Notes: a model not told the origin generated them from the sequence alone. Positions 7,861 through 17,171 are shown, counted from the first letter of the stretch. The stretch: 64,000 nucleotides of DNA from Virgibacillus salexigens (GCF_014905415.1 NZ_BNEO01000001.1:1178001-1242000), one strand, 5' to 3'. Made by a program: numbers and translations.

Positions 7861-9411
7861 ATGAGTCAGGCAACTTATTATCTTGGTGTAGATATTGGCA
7901 CGACAAGTACGAAAGCCGTACTTTTCAATAAACAAGGGGAAGTTATTACCAATCATACAATTAATTACCCATTACACACACCCAATCCTTTAGTTGCGGA
8001 ACAAGATCCAGACGAAATATTTAATGCTGTCTCTACGTGCATTCGCGAAACAGTCAGAAATAGTGAAATCAATCCTGGACATCTCCAATTTGTCTCCTTT
8101 AGTTCTGCTATGCATAGCTTTATCGCAGTAGACAAAGAAGGCAAACTCTTAACGAATAGCATTACTTGGGCTGACACCAGAAGTGCGACACATGCTGAAC
8201 AGATTAAGCAAAGTGAATACGGCCATCTTATTTATCGCCGTACAGGGACACCGATACACCCAATGTCCCCACTATCTAAATTAGTATGGCTAAAAGATGA
8301 GAAACCCGAACTATTTAATCAAGCTGCAAAGTTTATCTCAATTAAAGAATATGTTTTTTATCGTTTATTTGGGAAATACGTCGTTGATCATTCCATTGCA
8401 TCTGCCACTGGACTATTGAATCTAGAGAAGTTAGATTGGGATACAGAAGCTTTAGAAGTTGCAGGAATTACTTCAAAACAATTGTCCACCCTTGTACCAA
8501 CTACAGAAGCATTTAGCGGGTTAGACGAAGAGTTAAGCAATTATATGGGAATTCATAGCACAACTAAATTCATCATTGGTGCTAGTGACGGCGTGCTTTC
8601 TAATCTCGGAGTGAACGCTATTGAACCTGGCGTAATTGCGGTAACAATTGGTACAAGCGGTGCTATCCGTACCGTATCTGACAAACCACGCACGGATCCT
8701 AAAGGCAGGATCTTTTGTTATGCCTTAACGGAAGATCATTGGGTTATTGGTGGACCAGTTAATAATGGAGGGATGATTTTACGTTGGCTCCGCGATGAGT
8801 TTGCAGCAGCGGAAGTAGAAACTGCGAAACGTCTAGGTATTGATCCTTATGATGTGTTAACTAAAATTGCATCCGGTGTAAATCCAGGTTCTGATGGTTT
8901 AATTTTCCATCCATATATGACTGGTGAACGCGCACCATTATGGAATGCGAATGCAAGAGCTTCTTTCTTCGGTTTAAGTATTCATCATGAAAAGCAGCAT
9001 ATGATCCGTGCTGTCTTAGAAGGTGTTATCTATAACTTATACACCGTATTGCTTGCGTTAGAAGAACTAACCGGGGAACCGAAACGAATTCAAGCGACTG
9101 GTGGGTTTGCTCGTTCAGAAATGTGGCGACAACTTATGGCAGATATTTTTGATAAACCGGTCGTTGTACCAGAGAGTTATGAAAGCTCTTGTCTTGGTGC
9201 AGTAGTTCTTGGAATGTATGGTACAGGGGAAATTAGTGATTTCCGTATTGTTTCAGAGATGATCGGCCACACACATACACATCATCCAAATGACGATACA
9301 ACGACGATCTACCGTGAGTTATTACCTATCTTTATAAGGTTGTCTCGGATTCTAGATGATGAATACAAAAGCATTGCTGATTTTCAACGTAAGTATTTAA
9401 GCGATAAATAA
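7861..9411 (+). CDS. gntK: Gluconokinase (FGGY family)
   Basis: 516 aa from ATG 7861, chosen because AGAAGGAGG sits 8 bp upstream and the homology-like sequence begins LGVDIGTTSTKAVLF right after it; the frame is open from 7753 but the extra 36 residues do not look like the family. FGGY kinase fold: N-terminal phosphate motif DIGTTSTK at about residues 10-17, second ATPase motif VTIGTSGAIR near 261-270, C-terminal GGFARSEMWRQLMADIF near 418-434. It phosphorylates gluconate to 6-phosphogluconate, the substrate of the dehydrogenase upstream. A strong terminator follows. Confidence 0.88.
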   Translation: MSQATYYLGVDIGTTSTKAVLFNKQGEVITNHTINYPLHTPNPLVAEQDPDEIFNAVSTCIRETVRNSEINPGHLQFVSFSSAMHSFIAVDKEGKLLTNSITWADTRSATHAEQIKQSEYGHLIYRRTGTPIHPMSPLSKLVWLKDEKPELFNQAAKFISIKEYVFYRLFGKYVVDHSIASATGLLNLEKLDWDTEALEVAGITSKQLSTLVPTTEAFSGLDEELSNYMGIHSTTKFIIGASDGVLSNLGVNAIEPGVIAVTIGTSGAIRTVSDKPRTDPKGRIFCYALTEDHWVIGGPVNNGGMILRWLRDEFAAAEVETAKRLGIDPYDVLTKIASGVNPGSDGLIFHPYMTGERAPLWNANARASFFGLSIHHEKQHMIRAVLEGVIYNLYTVLLALEELTGEPKRIQATGGFARSEMWRQLMADIFDKPVVVPESYESSCLGAVVLGMYGTGEISDFRIVSEMIGHTHTHHPNDDTTTIYRELLPIFIRLSRILDDEYKSIADFQRKYLSDK

Positions 9412-9420
9412 TAAATTAAA

Positions 9421-9455
9421 ACGAGACCGGTGATTGTGACCAGGTCTCGTTTTTC
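9421..9455 (+). terminator. Terminator after gluconokinase
   Basis: Arms ACGAGACC and GGTCTCGT (9421-9450) followed by TTTTT. Confidence 0.85.
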
Positions 9456-9552
9456 AATATAATTGATATTAGGACCTGTTTCAGGTAAGATTCAAGCTCG
9501 TTAAATAGAGTAAAAACCTAACTAAAAAGGGATGGGGTAAAAGGTTTATTAC

Positions 9553-10269
9553 CTATAATTGCTCAATTAACAAATAGATACCGGTGAATAGTAATAGCAC
9601 ATAGGTTAGCTTTTGAAATAAGGCTTGGTTTATTCGCTTAAATAAAAGCTGACCTAATAGTAAACCAATAGCAACTAATGGAAGTGCAGATATACTTGAT
9701 AACCATATTAATTTCGAAGTACCAGCAGCAACGACCTGGATGGCTAGGCTAACAAAGTAGATAAATAAGTAAAAAGCCAATGTTGTTGCGCGAAGCTTCT
9801 CTTTTTTTGTGTGTGTTCCTGAAAAATATAATAGAATTGGCGGTCCAGGCATTCCAATACTTGTCGTAAACGCACCAGAAAAACCACCTGCTATATAGTC
9901 ACGTTGCTCCGTTTGGTTCATTTTAAAGCGGAGTAGTAATAATGCCGTTAACAATAAAATAATAATACTAATGATTAACTTAAGAACATTCACTTCCATA
10001 TACAAAAATACGGCAAGACCAAGTGGCAGACCTAGAACACTTCCCCACGCAAACCTTCTCACAATGCCAACATCAACATCTTTTTTGATGTTATTTATTA
10101 AAGCAAAAGAAATGACGAGCGAAATAATTAAATTGATTTGAATCGCTTCTCTCGGTTCAAAAATTAATAGCAATAGCGGAGTTGCAATAATTGAAAAACC
10201 AAAACCAGTACTTGTTTGTAAAATAGATGCAGCTAATATAATTATGGAGAAGAGTAAAATTGATGCCAA
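9553..10269 (-). CDS. TauE/SafE-family permease
   Basis: 238 aa from TTG 10269; the frame is open to ATG 10299 (248 aa), but that ATG has no RBS and overlaps two TATAAT-like elements, while AGGTGGG stands just before the TTG. Eight hydrophobic segments in two repeats, each with a TSTGFGFSIIATPLL or GGFSGAFTTSIGMPGPPIL type start, as in PF01925. Members export or take up sulfite, sulfoacetate or other small organosulfur or carboxylate anions; the substrate here is undetermined. It is monocistronic and transcribed toward gntK. Confidence 0.82.
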   Translation of the reverse strand: MASILLFSIIILAASILQTSTGFGFSIIATPLLLLIFEPREAIQINLIISLVISFALINNIKKDVDVGIVRRFAWGSVLGLPLGLAVFLYMEVNVLKLIISIIILLLTALLLLRFKMNQTEQRDYIAGGFSGAFTTSIGMPGPPILLYFSGTHTKKEKLRATTLAFYLFIYFVSLAIQVVAAGTSKLIWLSSISALPLVAIGLLLGQLLFKRINQALFQKLTYVLLLFTGIYLLIEQL

Positions 10270-10345
10270 AGGTCCCACCTGCTTTATTATAATATACATT
10301 ATATATGCATTATTGTATCAGAGATACGGTGCAGATGTCCTTTAA

Positions 10346-10384
10346 CAAAACAAATCCGAGTCATATTGACACGGATTTGTTTTG
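10346..10384 (-). terminator. Terminator after the SOD gene
   Basis: 13-bp perfect arms (CAAAACAAATCCG and its complement), 5 bp past the sodC stop; the minus strand reads TTTTG after the stem. Confidence 0.75.
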
Positions 10385-10388
10385 AGTC

Positions 10389-11003
10389 CTATTCTTCTAT
10401 AACTCCACAGGCAACACGGTCTCCCGCATCACCAGATGGTTGTGATTGATAGTCATCTTCACCAGCATGAATAACTAATGCCGTACCACCATCTTTATAA
10501 AGGGAGTTGTCTTTTCCTTTTTCTAACGTGACCATCTCTGCAGTTGCTTCTGTATTGACAGTACCATCTTCTGCCACTTCTATATTAGGGAGATCTCCAG
10601 CATGGGGGCCTTCCGGATCGTCTTTACCATGATTCGTGTTGGTTGGATTAAAGTGCCCACCTGCTGATTTGAAATCAGGTGCTTCACACGAACCTGCCTC
10701 ATGAATATGGAAACCGTGCATGCCTGGAGAGAGATTTTCTCCTTCTAGATGGATATTGACGCCATTTTCACCTTCAGTTAACGTCGCTGTCCCAACTACT
10801 TTGTTATCTGCATCCTTCAACGAAACAAGTACTTCTTCTTCTTTTGTAGCATTATCTGGATCGCCTGTTGTATCTCCATTCGTTTCTTCCTCACTTGTAT
10901 TATTATCTGTTGCACTATCCTGTTGTTCATCATTCGTTGACCCACAAGCTGCTAACACCAATACAAGGACTCCAATAATTAGATAAAGGTACCAACGCTT
11001 CAT
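10389..11003 (-). CDS. sodC: Lipoprotein Cu/Zn superoxide dismutase
   Basis: 204 aa. Signal peptide with lipobox LAAC (residues 17-20, Cys20 lipidated), an acidic Ser/Thr/Asp-rich linker (about 21-57), then a SodC domain. Copper ligands H99 and H101 (GFHIHE), bridging H117 (GGHFNP) and H179 (VIHAGED), zinc ligands H125, H134 and D137, and disulfide cysteines C106/C199 are all present. As I recall, the B. subtilis paralogue YojM lacks copper ligands, so this protein is more likely catalytically active. It would dismute superoxide at the outer face of the membrane. Single gene with its own terminator. Confidence 0.9.
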   Translation of the reverse strand: MKRWYLYLIIGVLVLVLAACGSTNDEQQDSATDNNTSEEETNGDTTGDPDNATKEEEVLVSLKDADNKVVGTATLTEGENGVNIHLEGENLSPGMHGFHIHEAGSCEAPDFKSAGGHFNPTNTNHGKDDPEGPHAGDLPNIEVAEDGTVNTEATAEMVTLEKGKDNSLYKDGGTALVIHAGEDDYQSQPSGDAGDRVACGVIEE

Positions 11004-11159
11004 ACCTTAAACGCTCCCTTCGACGATGTTTATAAACATCATTCACGTTTACATAGGAGGTTAAACATAAATGAGACAGATTGCTTCCAAAGCCCTATTC
11101 CATTTTCGGGTTTCTTTACTAGATTAATTGGGTACATCTTAATTAGGAGGGATTTATAT

Positions 11160-11537
11160 ATGGGAATATTTGATAGCATGATGGGGAATGCCTCAGAACT
11201 TGATACGGCAAAAGCAGAACAGGAAGTAGCAGAACTATTAGCAACGTCTGAACAAGTAGAACATGCCTATAAGCTTATTCGAGATATGATGATTTTTACC
11301 AATAAGCGACTGATTCTGTTAGATAAACAAGGTGTGACCGGAAAGAAGATGGAATACCATTCACTTCCATATAAGAGCATTACCCATTTTTCCGTAGAAA
11401 CAGCCGGGACTTTTGATCTAGAGGCAGAATTAAAAATTTGGATATCAGGCAATGCTGAGCCGATTCAGAAAACATTTAATAAACAATTGAACATTTATAA
11501 GGTGCAATCGGTGTTAGCTAATTATGTATGCGGTTAA
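11160..11537 (+). CDS. Bacterial PH-domain protein
   Basis: 125 aa, nearly all one bPH_1-type domain (PF08000). Beta-strand pattern is visible from MMIFTNKRLILLDKQG through YHSLPYKSITHFSVE and TFDLEAELKIWISG, ending in a C-terminal helix. The family is common in Bacillus as a small cytosolic protein; function unknown. TAGGAGGG precedes ATG. No operon partner. Confidence 0.8.
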   Translation: MGIFDSMMGNASELDTAKAEQEVAELLATSEQVEHAYKLIRDMMIFTNKRLILLDKQGVTGKKMEYHSLPYKSITHFSVETAGTFDLEAELKIWISGNAEPIQKTFNKQLNIYKVQSVLANYVCG

Positions 11538-11548
11538 TGAATGTGATT

Positions 11549-11577
11549 AAACGATGACAGTTTGATCGTTTCCCTTT
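11549..11577 (+). terminator. Hairpin after the PH-domain gene
   Basis: Arms AAACGAT and ATCGTTT (11549-11571) followed by CCCTTTTT. Confidence 0.5.
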
Positions 11578-11660
11578 TTGAGGATACGACCGACTCAGCC
11601 GATGATGTAACTAACTATTTTACCTGCTTCACCATTTTAATCGGATAAAAATAGCAAAGT

Positions 11661-11695
11661 ACCCGAATCTGATTGTAAGGATTTGGGTTTAATTT
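11661..11695 (+). terminator. Second hairpin in the same gap
   Basis: ACCCGAATC at 11661-11669 pairs with GATTTGGGT at 11680-11688 (one G-U), followed by a T-rich TTAATTTT. Could be a backup terminator. Confidence 0.35.
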
Positions 11696-11762
11696 TGGAG
11701 TTTATTTAGCAGTACTCTCTACTGTATGCATTGCTTTTACAATAACTGCATATCTAATCCAT

Positions 11763-12086
11763 TTATTCTTTAACATCAATGAGATAAATTTTATCTTCAA
11801 AGGCGCCTCGTTCTTCTGCTTTTGCCTTGCGGATATTATCCAGCTCTTCAAAAGATGCTCCATGTACTTGTGAAAGAGCTCGAATCAATTCAAGGATATC
11901 AGCCAGTTCTTCAAGCGATTGTTCATCTTCCGTTGTGTTTAAGTATTCTTCCAGTTCTTCTGCTATTTTTTCACGTAATTGGTGAGCAAAGGCTTCATCT
12001 GACAGGGTGATTGTGTTTGCTTCTTTTCCAGTTATCGCTATTATAGCAGGCATTTTATCACGAATTAACTTTCGATAGGTTGGCAT
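11763..12086 (-). CDS. MazG-like nucleotide pyrophosphohydrolase
   Basis: 107 aa starting MPTYRKLIRDKMP, a hallmark of the small phosphoribosyl-ATP-pyrophosphatase-like/MazG-related family. The metal-binding pattern is seen as EELEEYL (about 42-48) and EELADILELI (about 59-68), corresponding to the EExxE...ExxD motif. Likely a house-cleaning or phage-defence-associated NTP pyrophosphohydrolase; the exact substrate is unknown. RBS GAGGAGG. Confidence 0.78.
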   Translation of the reverse strand: MPTYRKLIRDKMPAIIAITGKEANTITLSDEAFAHQLREKIAEELEEYLNTTEDEQSLEELADILELIRALSQVHGASFEELDNIRKAKAEERGAFEDKIYLIDVKE

Positions 12087-12160
12087 AGGCTCCTCCTCTT
12101 TCCACTAATTAATCATTATATACTTCTTCATGGTAACGTATTTGTACTCTTTTTACGAAC

Positions 12161-12197
12161 AAAAAACAGCCAAGATATCGCTTAGAAGTCTTGGCTG
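12161..12197 (-). terminator. Terminator after DoxX gene
   Basis: Arms CAGCCAAGA and TCTTGGCTG (12167-12197), with TTTTTT next on the minus strand. Confidence 0.85.
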
Positions 12198-12215
12198 GAA
12201 TAGTAATCTCCAAAC

Positions 12216-12719
12216 TCACGCTAATTTCATGGTATGTTTCCTTTTTGTTGTTTTGCGTTTTAGAAATGGAATTATCCATCTGTCGAGACCATATCTACCG
12301 GCATTGTAGCCAGCAATTAATAAGAAGATGGTTAATAGAACCATTTGCGCATTAGTACTTACTGTACCACTAAAAAGAAAGGCAAAGTTCATCGTTATTC
12401 CCATTAGAGCTGCAAAATTAGTAAAGATACCTAAAATCAGTGCAATCCCTACAAGTAGTTCACCCCACATCACAAGAACCGTAAATAAATCTGCATTTGG
12501 TAAGGCTACTTTTTCAAGAAATAGAGGCCACCAACCTTGGACAGCGGGGTGATCACCTCCGGCACTAGCAATTGCACCTTGTAAGAAACCGGTGGCATCA
12601 AATTGACCACCCGTTAATTTTCCATACCCCGCTGTAAGCCACTCGTAACCAATATACAAACGAATAAAAACTAAAATACCTGCTGCTACATAATGTTTGC
12701 GAATGAAATTCATCAACAT
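12216..12719 (-). CDS. DoxX-family membrane protein
   Basis: 167 aa with four hydrophobic segments and the family pattern IRLYIGYEWLTAGYGKLTGG near the N-terminus, then VMWGELLVGIALILGIFTN. DoxX proteins are small quinone-related membrane proteins; close Bacillus relatives (CatD/YfiD) act in thiol or oxidative stress, but no partner gene is adjacent, so function is not assigned. A GGAGTTGG stretch precedes the start, and an internal ATG two codons on is equally possible. Confidence 0.82.
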   Translation of the reverse strand: MLMNFIRKHYVAAGILVFIRLYIGYEWLTAGYGKLTGGQFDATGFLQGAIASAGGDHPAVQGWWPLFLEKVALPNADLFTVLVMWGELLVGIALILGIFTNFAALMGITMNFAFLFSGTVSTNAQMVLLTIFLLIAGYNAGRYGLDRWIIPFLKRKTTKRKHTMKLA

Positions 12720-12884
12720 CTTCTACCAACTCCTTCAAATTTGAATGCTCAACATTTCACAAGTTAGTATAACTCTCTTACACTTTTAGTTTACAACAGA
12801 AATATAAAACATCTACAGATATGTGCACAATTTCACAATTAATCCATAAATTTTCGTCTAATTCATGAAATATAAGAAAGCGTC

Positions 12885-12936
12885 TTGACATTTACACCCA
12901 TTCACTTATACTGTGTATATAGATATACACAGTATA
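12885..12936 (+). promoter_or_regulatory. Promoter with 30-bp palindromic GntR-type operator
   Basis: TTGACA (12885-12890) and TATACT (12907-12912) are 16 bp apart. A palindrome of two 14-nt arms, TATACTGTGTATAT and its exact complement around a central AG, spans 12907-12936 and covers the -10 and start site. The operon's second gene is a YtrA-type GntR repressor, for which GTGTA/TACAC half-sites are known, so autorepression is likely. Confidence 0.75.
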
Positions 12937-12957
12937 ACAGTAGGAGGAGGTTTAATC

Positions 12958-13686
12958 ATGAAGGATTGGAAGGAAGCGTATCAACTGGCAAAGCTCGAAT
13001 TAAGTCAGTCTTGGCAGGGTTTTGTTTTTACCTTTTGTTTTTACATGTTCGTGCTGTCTTATCTTGCCGTTTCATTGGAATCTTACTTAGAAAACGATTT
13101 TATGGGCTATGATTTCTTTTTTCTTCTTCTATTTTCGATAGCGGGCATGTGGATGAAGCCAAAACAGTTTCAAGTTCAAAAACAAACGGAGGGTTTTTTA
13201 GCAGCTCCAATACTCTTAATGCAATTACAATTGCCAATAAGACAGGAAATTCTTATAAAAAGTCGATTTATCATTTATTTCTTTTACTCTTTTCCTTGGC
13301 AAATTATTTTATTGGGAGTGTATTATTTCATCACTCCAATCCAAGACGTGTTATCTTTAGTCTCTTATATCGCATTTTGTCTCATTTGGTTGTCTGCCAA
13401 TGTTTATATTGGCACTGTTTTTCCCATAAGTGATGCAGGTGAAAAAGGATTTACTACTACAAAACTAGGCACAGCTTTAACTGTAGTGATAAGCTTATTC
13501 GCAGTATTTCTTCTATTTTTGATAATCTATGCGCTCTCGGATCATGGTGTTGTCTATTGGACAATTGTATTCGCAGAAAAATGGCCGTTAGTATCTTCCA
13601 TTATATCTATTATTATTGCATATTTCGCCTTGCAAGCACACCAAATTTATATGAAAAAAGTAATCAACAAAGTGGATTATGTATAG
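12958..13686 (+). CDS. Membrane protein, probable ABC-2-type permease subunit
   Basis: 242 aa from ATG 12958 (AGGAGGAGG 8 bp upstream; an upstream ATG at 12913 lies inside the operator). Six hydrophobic segments, no enzyme motif. It is the first gene of a five-gene operon with a GntR regulator and two ABC ATPases. By position and topology it is probably the membrane partner of the YtrB-like ATPase at 14108, comparable to YtrC/YtrD. Substrate unknown; inducers of such operons in Bacillus are cell-wall antibiotics. Confidence 0.65.
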   Translation: MKDWKEAYQLAKLELSQSWQGFVFTFCFYMFVLSYLAVSLESYLENDFMGYDFFFLLLFSIAGMWMKPKQFQVQKQTEGFLAAPILLMQLQLPIRQEILIKSRFIIYFFYSFPWQIILLGVYYFITPIQDVLSLVSYIAFCLIWLSANVYIGTVFPISDAGEKGFTTTKLGTALTVVISLFAVFLLFLIIYALSDHGVVYWTIVFAEKWPLVSSIISIIIAYFALQAHQIYMKKVINKVDYV

Positions 13687-13706
13687 GTTAGAGAGGAGGT
13701 ATAATC

Positions 13707-14102
13707 ATGGAACTACCGATACGTCTTTCTAAATCATCTCGAGAACCTATCTATCATCAGATAGAAAATCAGTTGAAGGCATTAATTGCTGGTGGTCAAC
13801 TACCTGAGGGAACACCTTTGCCATCTATACGAGCACTATCTAAAGATCTTGAAACAAGTGCGATTACCATTCGACGAGCTTATCAAGACCTAGAATATCA
13901 AGGATTTATCCAAACAACACAAGGTAAAGGTACGTTTGTAGCCCAAGTTGAGGATTCGATGAAACAGCAAGTAAAGGTCTCAGAGGTGTATCAAACAATT
14001 GAAAATGCTGTAGAAACTGCACTGAGCTATGATTATACCATTGAACAAATTAAAGAAATCTTTACAGAAGTCATTGACTCGCATAGAAAAGGAGGTTCTT
14101 AA
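13707..14102 (+). CDS. GntR-family repressor, YtrA subfamily
   Basis: 131 aa: winged-helix domain (residues about 8-78, with LPSIRALSKDLETSAITIRR as the recognition helix region and GKGTFVAQ as the wing end) followed by a short helical tail of about 45 residues and no effector domain. That short architecture is the YtrA subfamily, whose members are encoded with ABC transporters. The 30-bp palindrome at 12907 is its expected operator. RBS GAGAGGAGG. Confidence 0.9.
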   Translation: MELPIRLSKSSREPIYHQIENQLKALIAGGQLPEGTPLPSIRALSKDLETSAITIRRAYQDLEYQGFIQTTQGKGTFVAQVEDSMKQQVKVSEVYQTIENAVETALSYDYTIEQIKEIFTEVIDSHRKGGS

Positions 14103-14107
14103 ACACA

Positions 14108-14959
14108 ATGAAACCCATCATGGAATTCACAAATATTGAAAAACGACTCGATTCGCTCCATATTGGACCAATTAACTTATCGGTTGAACCTGGAACAATC
14201 ACTACAATAGTTGGTACAAACGGAGCTGGCAAAAGTACTTTATTGAAGCTTATGATGAATCTTGTAAAACCTGACCAAGGGAATATCAAGTTATTGAATT
14301 CATTTGTTCATGGTCCGGATGAGAACTGGAAAAAAAATATAAGCTACCAGCCACAAACTGCTGTAGGATGGAATGCATTTACAGGAAAGTCACTGAGGGA
14401 TTTTATTGCGCCTTTGTATCCGAACTGGGATGAAGTGTTATTTAAACGAATAGTAGAAGCTTTCAATATTCCACTAAATAAAAGTTTTGTAGCATTATCA
14501 CAGGGTATTCAGCAAAAGTTAAAACTCGCCCTAACTTTACCCAGAAATACATCCTTACTCCTATTGGATGAACCGACTGCTTATATGGATATTCCTGCTA
14601 AAGAACAACTGATGAATTTTATCGTAGAGTGGATGGAGCATGGCCACCGCGCGATCGTGATGGCAAGTCACCAATCTGCAGATATAATGAAACTTTCTGA
14701 TTATCTCGTCGTATTAAAACAAGGAAAACTAATAGATATCTTTGAAAAAGAGACATTAATCGATACGCACAAGCAATATTGGTTTAATGAAGCCCTTCCA
14801 GTTGAGAAAGTACCAGGGGAGTTGTTTCGGAAAGCAACGCAGCTGATTTCTAATAACCCAGAACGAACAGAAGCCTATCTCCATCAACATGGTATCGCTT
14901 GGACAGCTTTAGAATCATTAAACCTAGAAGAAATTATTACTTTAATATTAACCAAGTAA
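14108..14959 (+). CDS. YtrB-like ABC transporter ATPase
   Basis: 283 aa. Walker A GTNGAGKST at residues 36-44, Walker B LLLLDEP at 150-156. The signature is atypical, LSQGIQQ (130-136) in place of LSGGQ, as is common in YtrB/bacitracin-type ATPases. A C-terminal extension of about 70 residues follows the ATPase core. It is 5 bp after the repressor gene and 13 bp before the next ATPase. Probable partner is the six-segment protein at 12958. Confidence 0.82.
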   Translation: MKPIMEFTNIEKRLDSLHIGPINLSVEPGTITTIVGTNGAGKSTLLKLMMNLVKPDQGNIKLLNSFVHGPDENWKKNISYQPQTAVGWNAFTGKSLRDFIAPLYPNWDEVLFKRIVEAFNIPLNKSFVALSQGIQQKLKLALTLPRNTSLLLLDEPTAYMDIPAKEQLMNFIVEWMEHGHRAIVMASHQSADIMKLSDYLVVLKQGKLIDIFEKETLIDTHKQYWFNEALPVEKVPGELFRKATQLISNNPERTEAYLHQHGIAWTALESLNLEEIITLILTK

Positions 14960-14972
14960 AGGGGAGGATTTT

Positions 14973-15905
14973 ATGGGGACCGTTCTAACAGTAAAGGATT
15001 TAGGCAAGGCATTTAAGGAACGGAAAATTATTTCTAATATCTCTTTCGAAGTCAATCAAGGAGAGATTATGGCAATACTCGGCCCAAATGGGGCTGGGAA
15101 ATCAACCACAATTCGTAATATCATGGGGATCATGTATCCAGACGAAGGTACAATTACATTTCACCATCGTCAAGGAGAGACAATACCTAGGAATAAAATT
15201 GGGTATTTGCCTGAGGAAAGAGGGCTATATAAAAACGTGAATGTAATGGATATCCTCTTGTATTTAGCTGAATTAAAAGATTACCCTTTAGACAGAGCAA
15301 AACAAAGGGCGTTAACGTATTTAAAGAAATTCGACCTGGAAGGGAAAGAAAAAGTAAATGTTGAAGAACTTTCAAAGGGAATGGGGCAAAAAGTCCAATT
15401 TATTGCTTCCATCATCCATGAACCAGAGCTGTTAATACTCGATGAACCATTTTCCGGACTAGACCCTGTAAGTCAAGAATTATTCAAACAAGAGATCTAT
15501 CAATTAGCCAAAAATGGCACATCTATCCTTTTATCTTCCCATCAAATGAACCTAGTTGAAGAAATGGCAGATCGACTATTTATGATTCATCGTGGCCAAA
15601 AAGTGATATATGGAAAAATGGAAGATGTTAAAACAGAATATGCCAACTTTAAATGTACCATTAGGGGCTTTAATAATAAGGCAGCCCTAGAGCAGCTGCC
15701 AGATATCAACCGTTTGGAGCAAGAAGGAGATCAAAGTATTCTCTATCTCAATAAAGATGTACATCCAGCTAAATGGTTACAACAACTACCAGCTGATCTG
15801 CAGATTCAAGAACTGACCATAGATCGGGTCTCCCTTCATGAAATCTTTATTGATATTGCCACAGATCGCAATTTATTACAGGAAGAAGGTGACGTATATG
15901 CATAA
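14973..15905 (+). CDS. YhaQ/NatA-like ABC transporter ATPase
   Basis: 310 aa. Walker A GPNGAGKST (residues about 37-45), signature LSKGMGQK (about 133-140), Walker B LLILDEP (about 156-162), followed by a DUF4162-type C-terminal domain. The LSKGMGQKVQFIASI signature is typical of YhaQ and NatA, ATPases of sodium or drug exporters. Its stop overlaps the start of the permease (ATGCATAA), indicating coupled translation. In a salt-tolerant organism Na+ extrusion is plausible, but linkage to the YtrA-type regulator suggests antibiotic response instead; sequence does not settle this. Confidence 0.85.
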   Translation: MGTVLTVKDLGKAFKERKIISNISFEVNQGEIMAILGPNGAGKSTTIRNIMGIMYPDEGTITFHHRQGETIPRNKIGYLPEERGLYKNVNVMDILLYLAELKDYPLDRAKQRALTYLKKFDLEGKEKVNVEELSKGMGQKVQFIASIIHEPELLILDEPFSGLDPVSQELFKQEIYQLAKNGTSILLSSHQMNLVEEMADRLFMIHRGQKVIYGKMEDVKTEYANFKCTIRGFNNKAALEQLPDINRLEQEGDQSILYLNKDVHPAKWLQQLPADLQIQELTIDRVSLHEIFIDIATDRNLLQEEGDVYA

Positions 15906-17127
15906 TACGAAGAAAGTTGCCAAATGGGAAATAAAACGGAATTTAAAAAATAAAACGTTTATTATTGGAATGTTCCTAACCCCTATTCTTATCGTTGGAT
16001 TTATGCTATTAGGAGATTTATTTGGAGGGTCAGATGATGATAACCAAGAGACAACAAACGTATTCATTAATGATCAACTAGCCATCTTTTCAGAATTAAA
16101 ACAAACCGTTGAATCGGCGAATATACCTTGGGATTTACAACAAACTGACTTGACAGAGGAAGAAGTGAGCAATGCCTTAGCGGATACAGAAGATACTGCT
16201 TATTTATTTTTAAATGAACAGAATTTAAATCAAGGAGTAGTCCCAGCATATACTTCAGAAGATATCGCCCCCTACTTTATGGATCAAGTACAAGTAGTTA
16301 CTGGGCCACTTCAAGCTTTGCAAATACAAGAATTAGGTTTAACTGAAGACGAAAAAAATACACTTACACAAGGAATTCAAATTAAAGAAATTACAACAGA
16401 AGAACTACAAGCACAGAATCAAACAACAAGTGAAACAAATCCAATGGAACGAATTGTACCTGGGGCATTTGCTGGTTTTATCATGTTATCCATTGTATTT
16501 ACAGGAATGGCAATCTTTCAAAGTGCATCACAGGAAAAGAAAGATAAAATTGCTGAAATTATTTTATCTTCCGTAACCCCAGCTGATTTAATGCAAGGTA
16601 AGATTCTTGGATATTTCGTGTTAGGTCTTTTGCAAGCTGTCCTATCTATATCCATTGTATTACCAGTGGTTGCATGGAAATTCGATCTCACGATTCTTGA
16701 ATATTTACTCGTCCCTGAACTATTCTTGTATATAGGGATCGCTATCTTAGGTTACTTACTTTTTGCTTCTATATTTGTAGGTGTAGGAGCAACGATGGCA
16801 GATGTTTCAACAGCTGGAAACTTTCAAGGTATGGTCATGATGCTACCATTTTTACCATTCATTTTTATCGGACCAGTTTTGTCTGATCCTAATGGCTTAA
16901 TGGCACAGATTGGAACCTATATCCCGTTTACCTCACCTGGAGTATTGTTATTACGACTTACAAACTTAGAGCAATGGCCATGGATGGAGATCGGTATTTC
17001 TCTCATCATTTTACTGCTTAGCGTGTGGTTCTTTATGAAACTAGCTGGGAAAATTTTCAAAATAGGAATCTTGATGTATGGTAAAAATGCTACTCCAGCA
17101 GAAATTTGGAAATGGATTAGAGCATAA
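15898..17127 (+). CDS. YhaP/NatB-like ABC-2 permease
   Basis: 409 aa from ATG 15898, which overlaps the preceding stop and has GAAGGTG upstream. One N-terminal membrane segment (about 20-40), a hydrophilic outer domain (about 45-190), then five to six segments (about 195-400), the layout of ABC2_membrane_3 permeases such as YhaP and NatB. The motif SASQEKKDKIAEIILSSVTP is characteristic of that group. It forms an exporter with the ATPase at 14973 and ends the operon before a strong terminator. Confidence 0.86.
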   Translation: MHNTKKVAKWEIKRNLKNKTFIIGMFLTPILIVGFMLLGDLFGGSDDDNQETTNVFINDQLAIFSELKQTVESANIPWDLQQTDLTEEEVSNALADTEDTAYLFLNEQNLNQGVVPAYTSEDIAPYFMDQVQVVTGPLQALQIQELGLTEDEKNTLTQGIQIKEITTEELQAQNQTTSETNPMERIVPGAFAGFIMLSIVFTGMAIFQSASQEKKDKIAEIILSSVTPADLMQGKILGYFVLGLLQAVLSISIVLPVVAWKFDLTILEYLLVPELFLYIGIAILGYLLFASIFVGVGATMADVSTAGNFQGMVMMLPFLPFIFIGPVLSDPNGLMAQIGTYIPFTSPGVLLLRLTNLEQWPWMEIGISLIILLLSVWFFMKLAGKIFKIGILMYGKNATPAEIWKWIRA

Positions 17128-17137
17128 TGAACAGGAA

Positions 17138-17171
17138 AACGCGGAGAGATATGATACTTCCTCCGCGTTCC
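17138..17171. terminator. Bidirectional terminator
   Basis: Arms AACGCGGAG and CTCCGCGTT (17138-17169) with T-rich flanks on both strands. It serves the ABC operon and, from the other side, the small membrane-protein genes. Confidence 0.7.
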
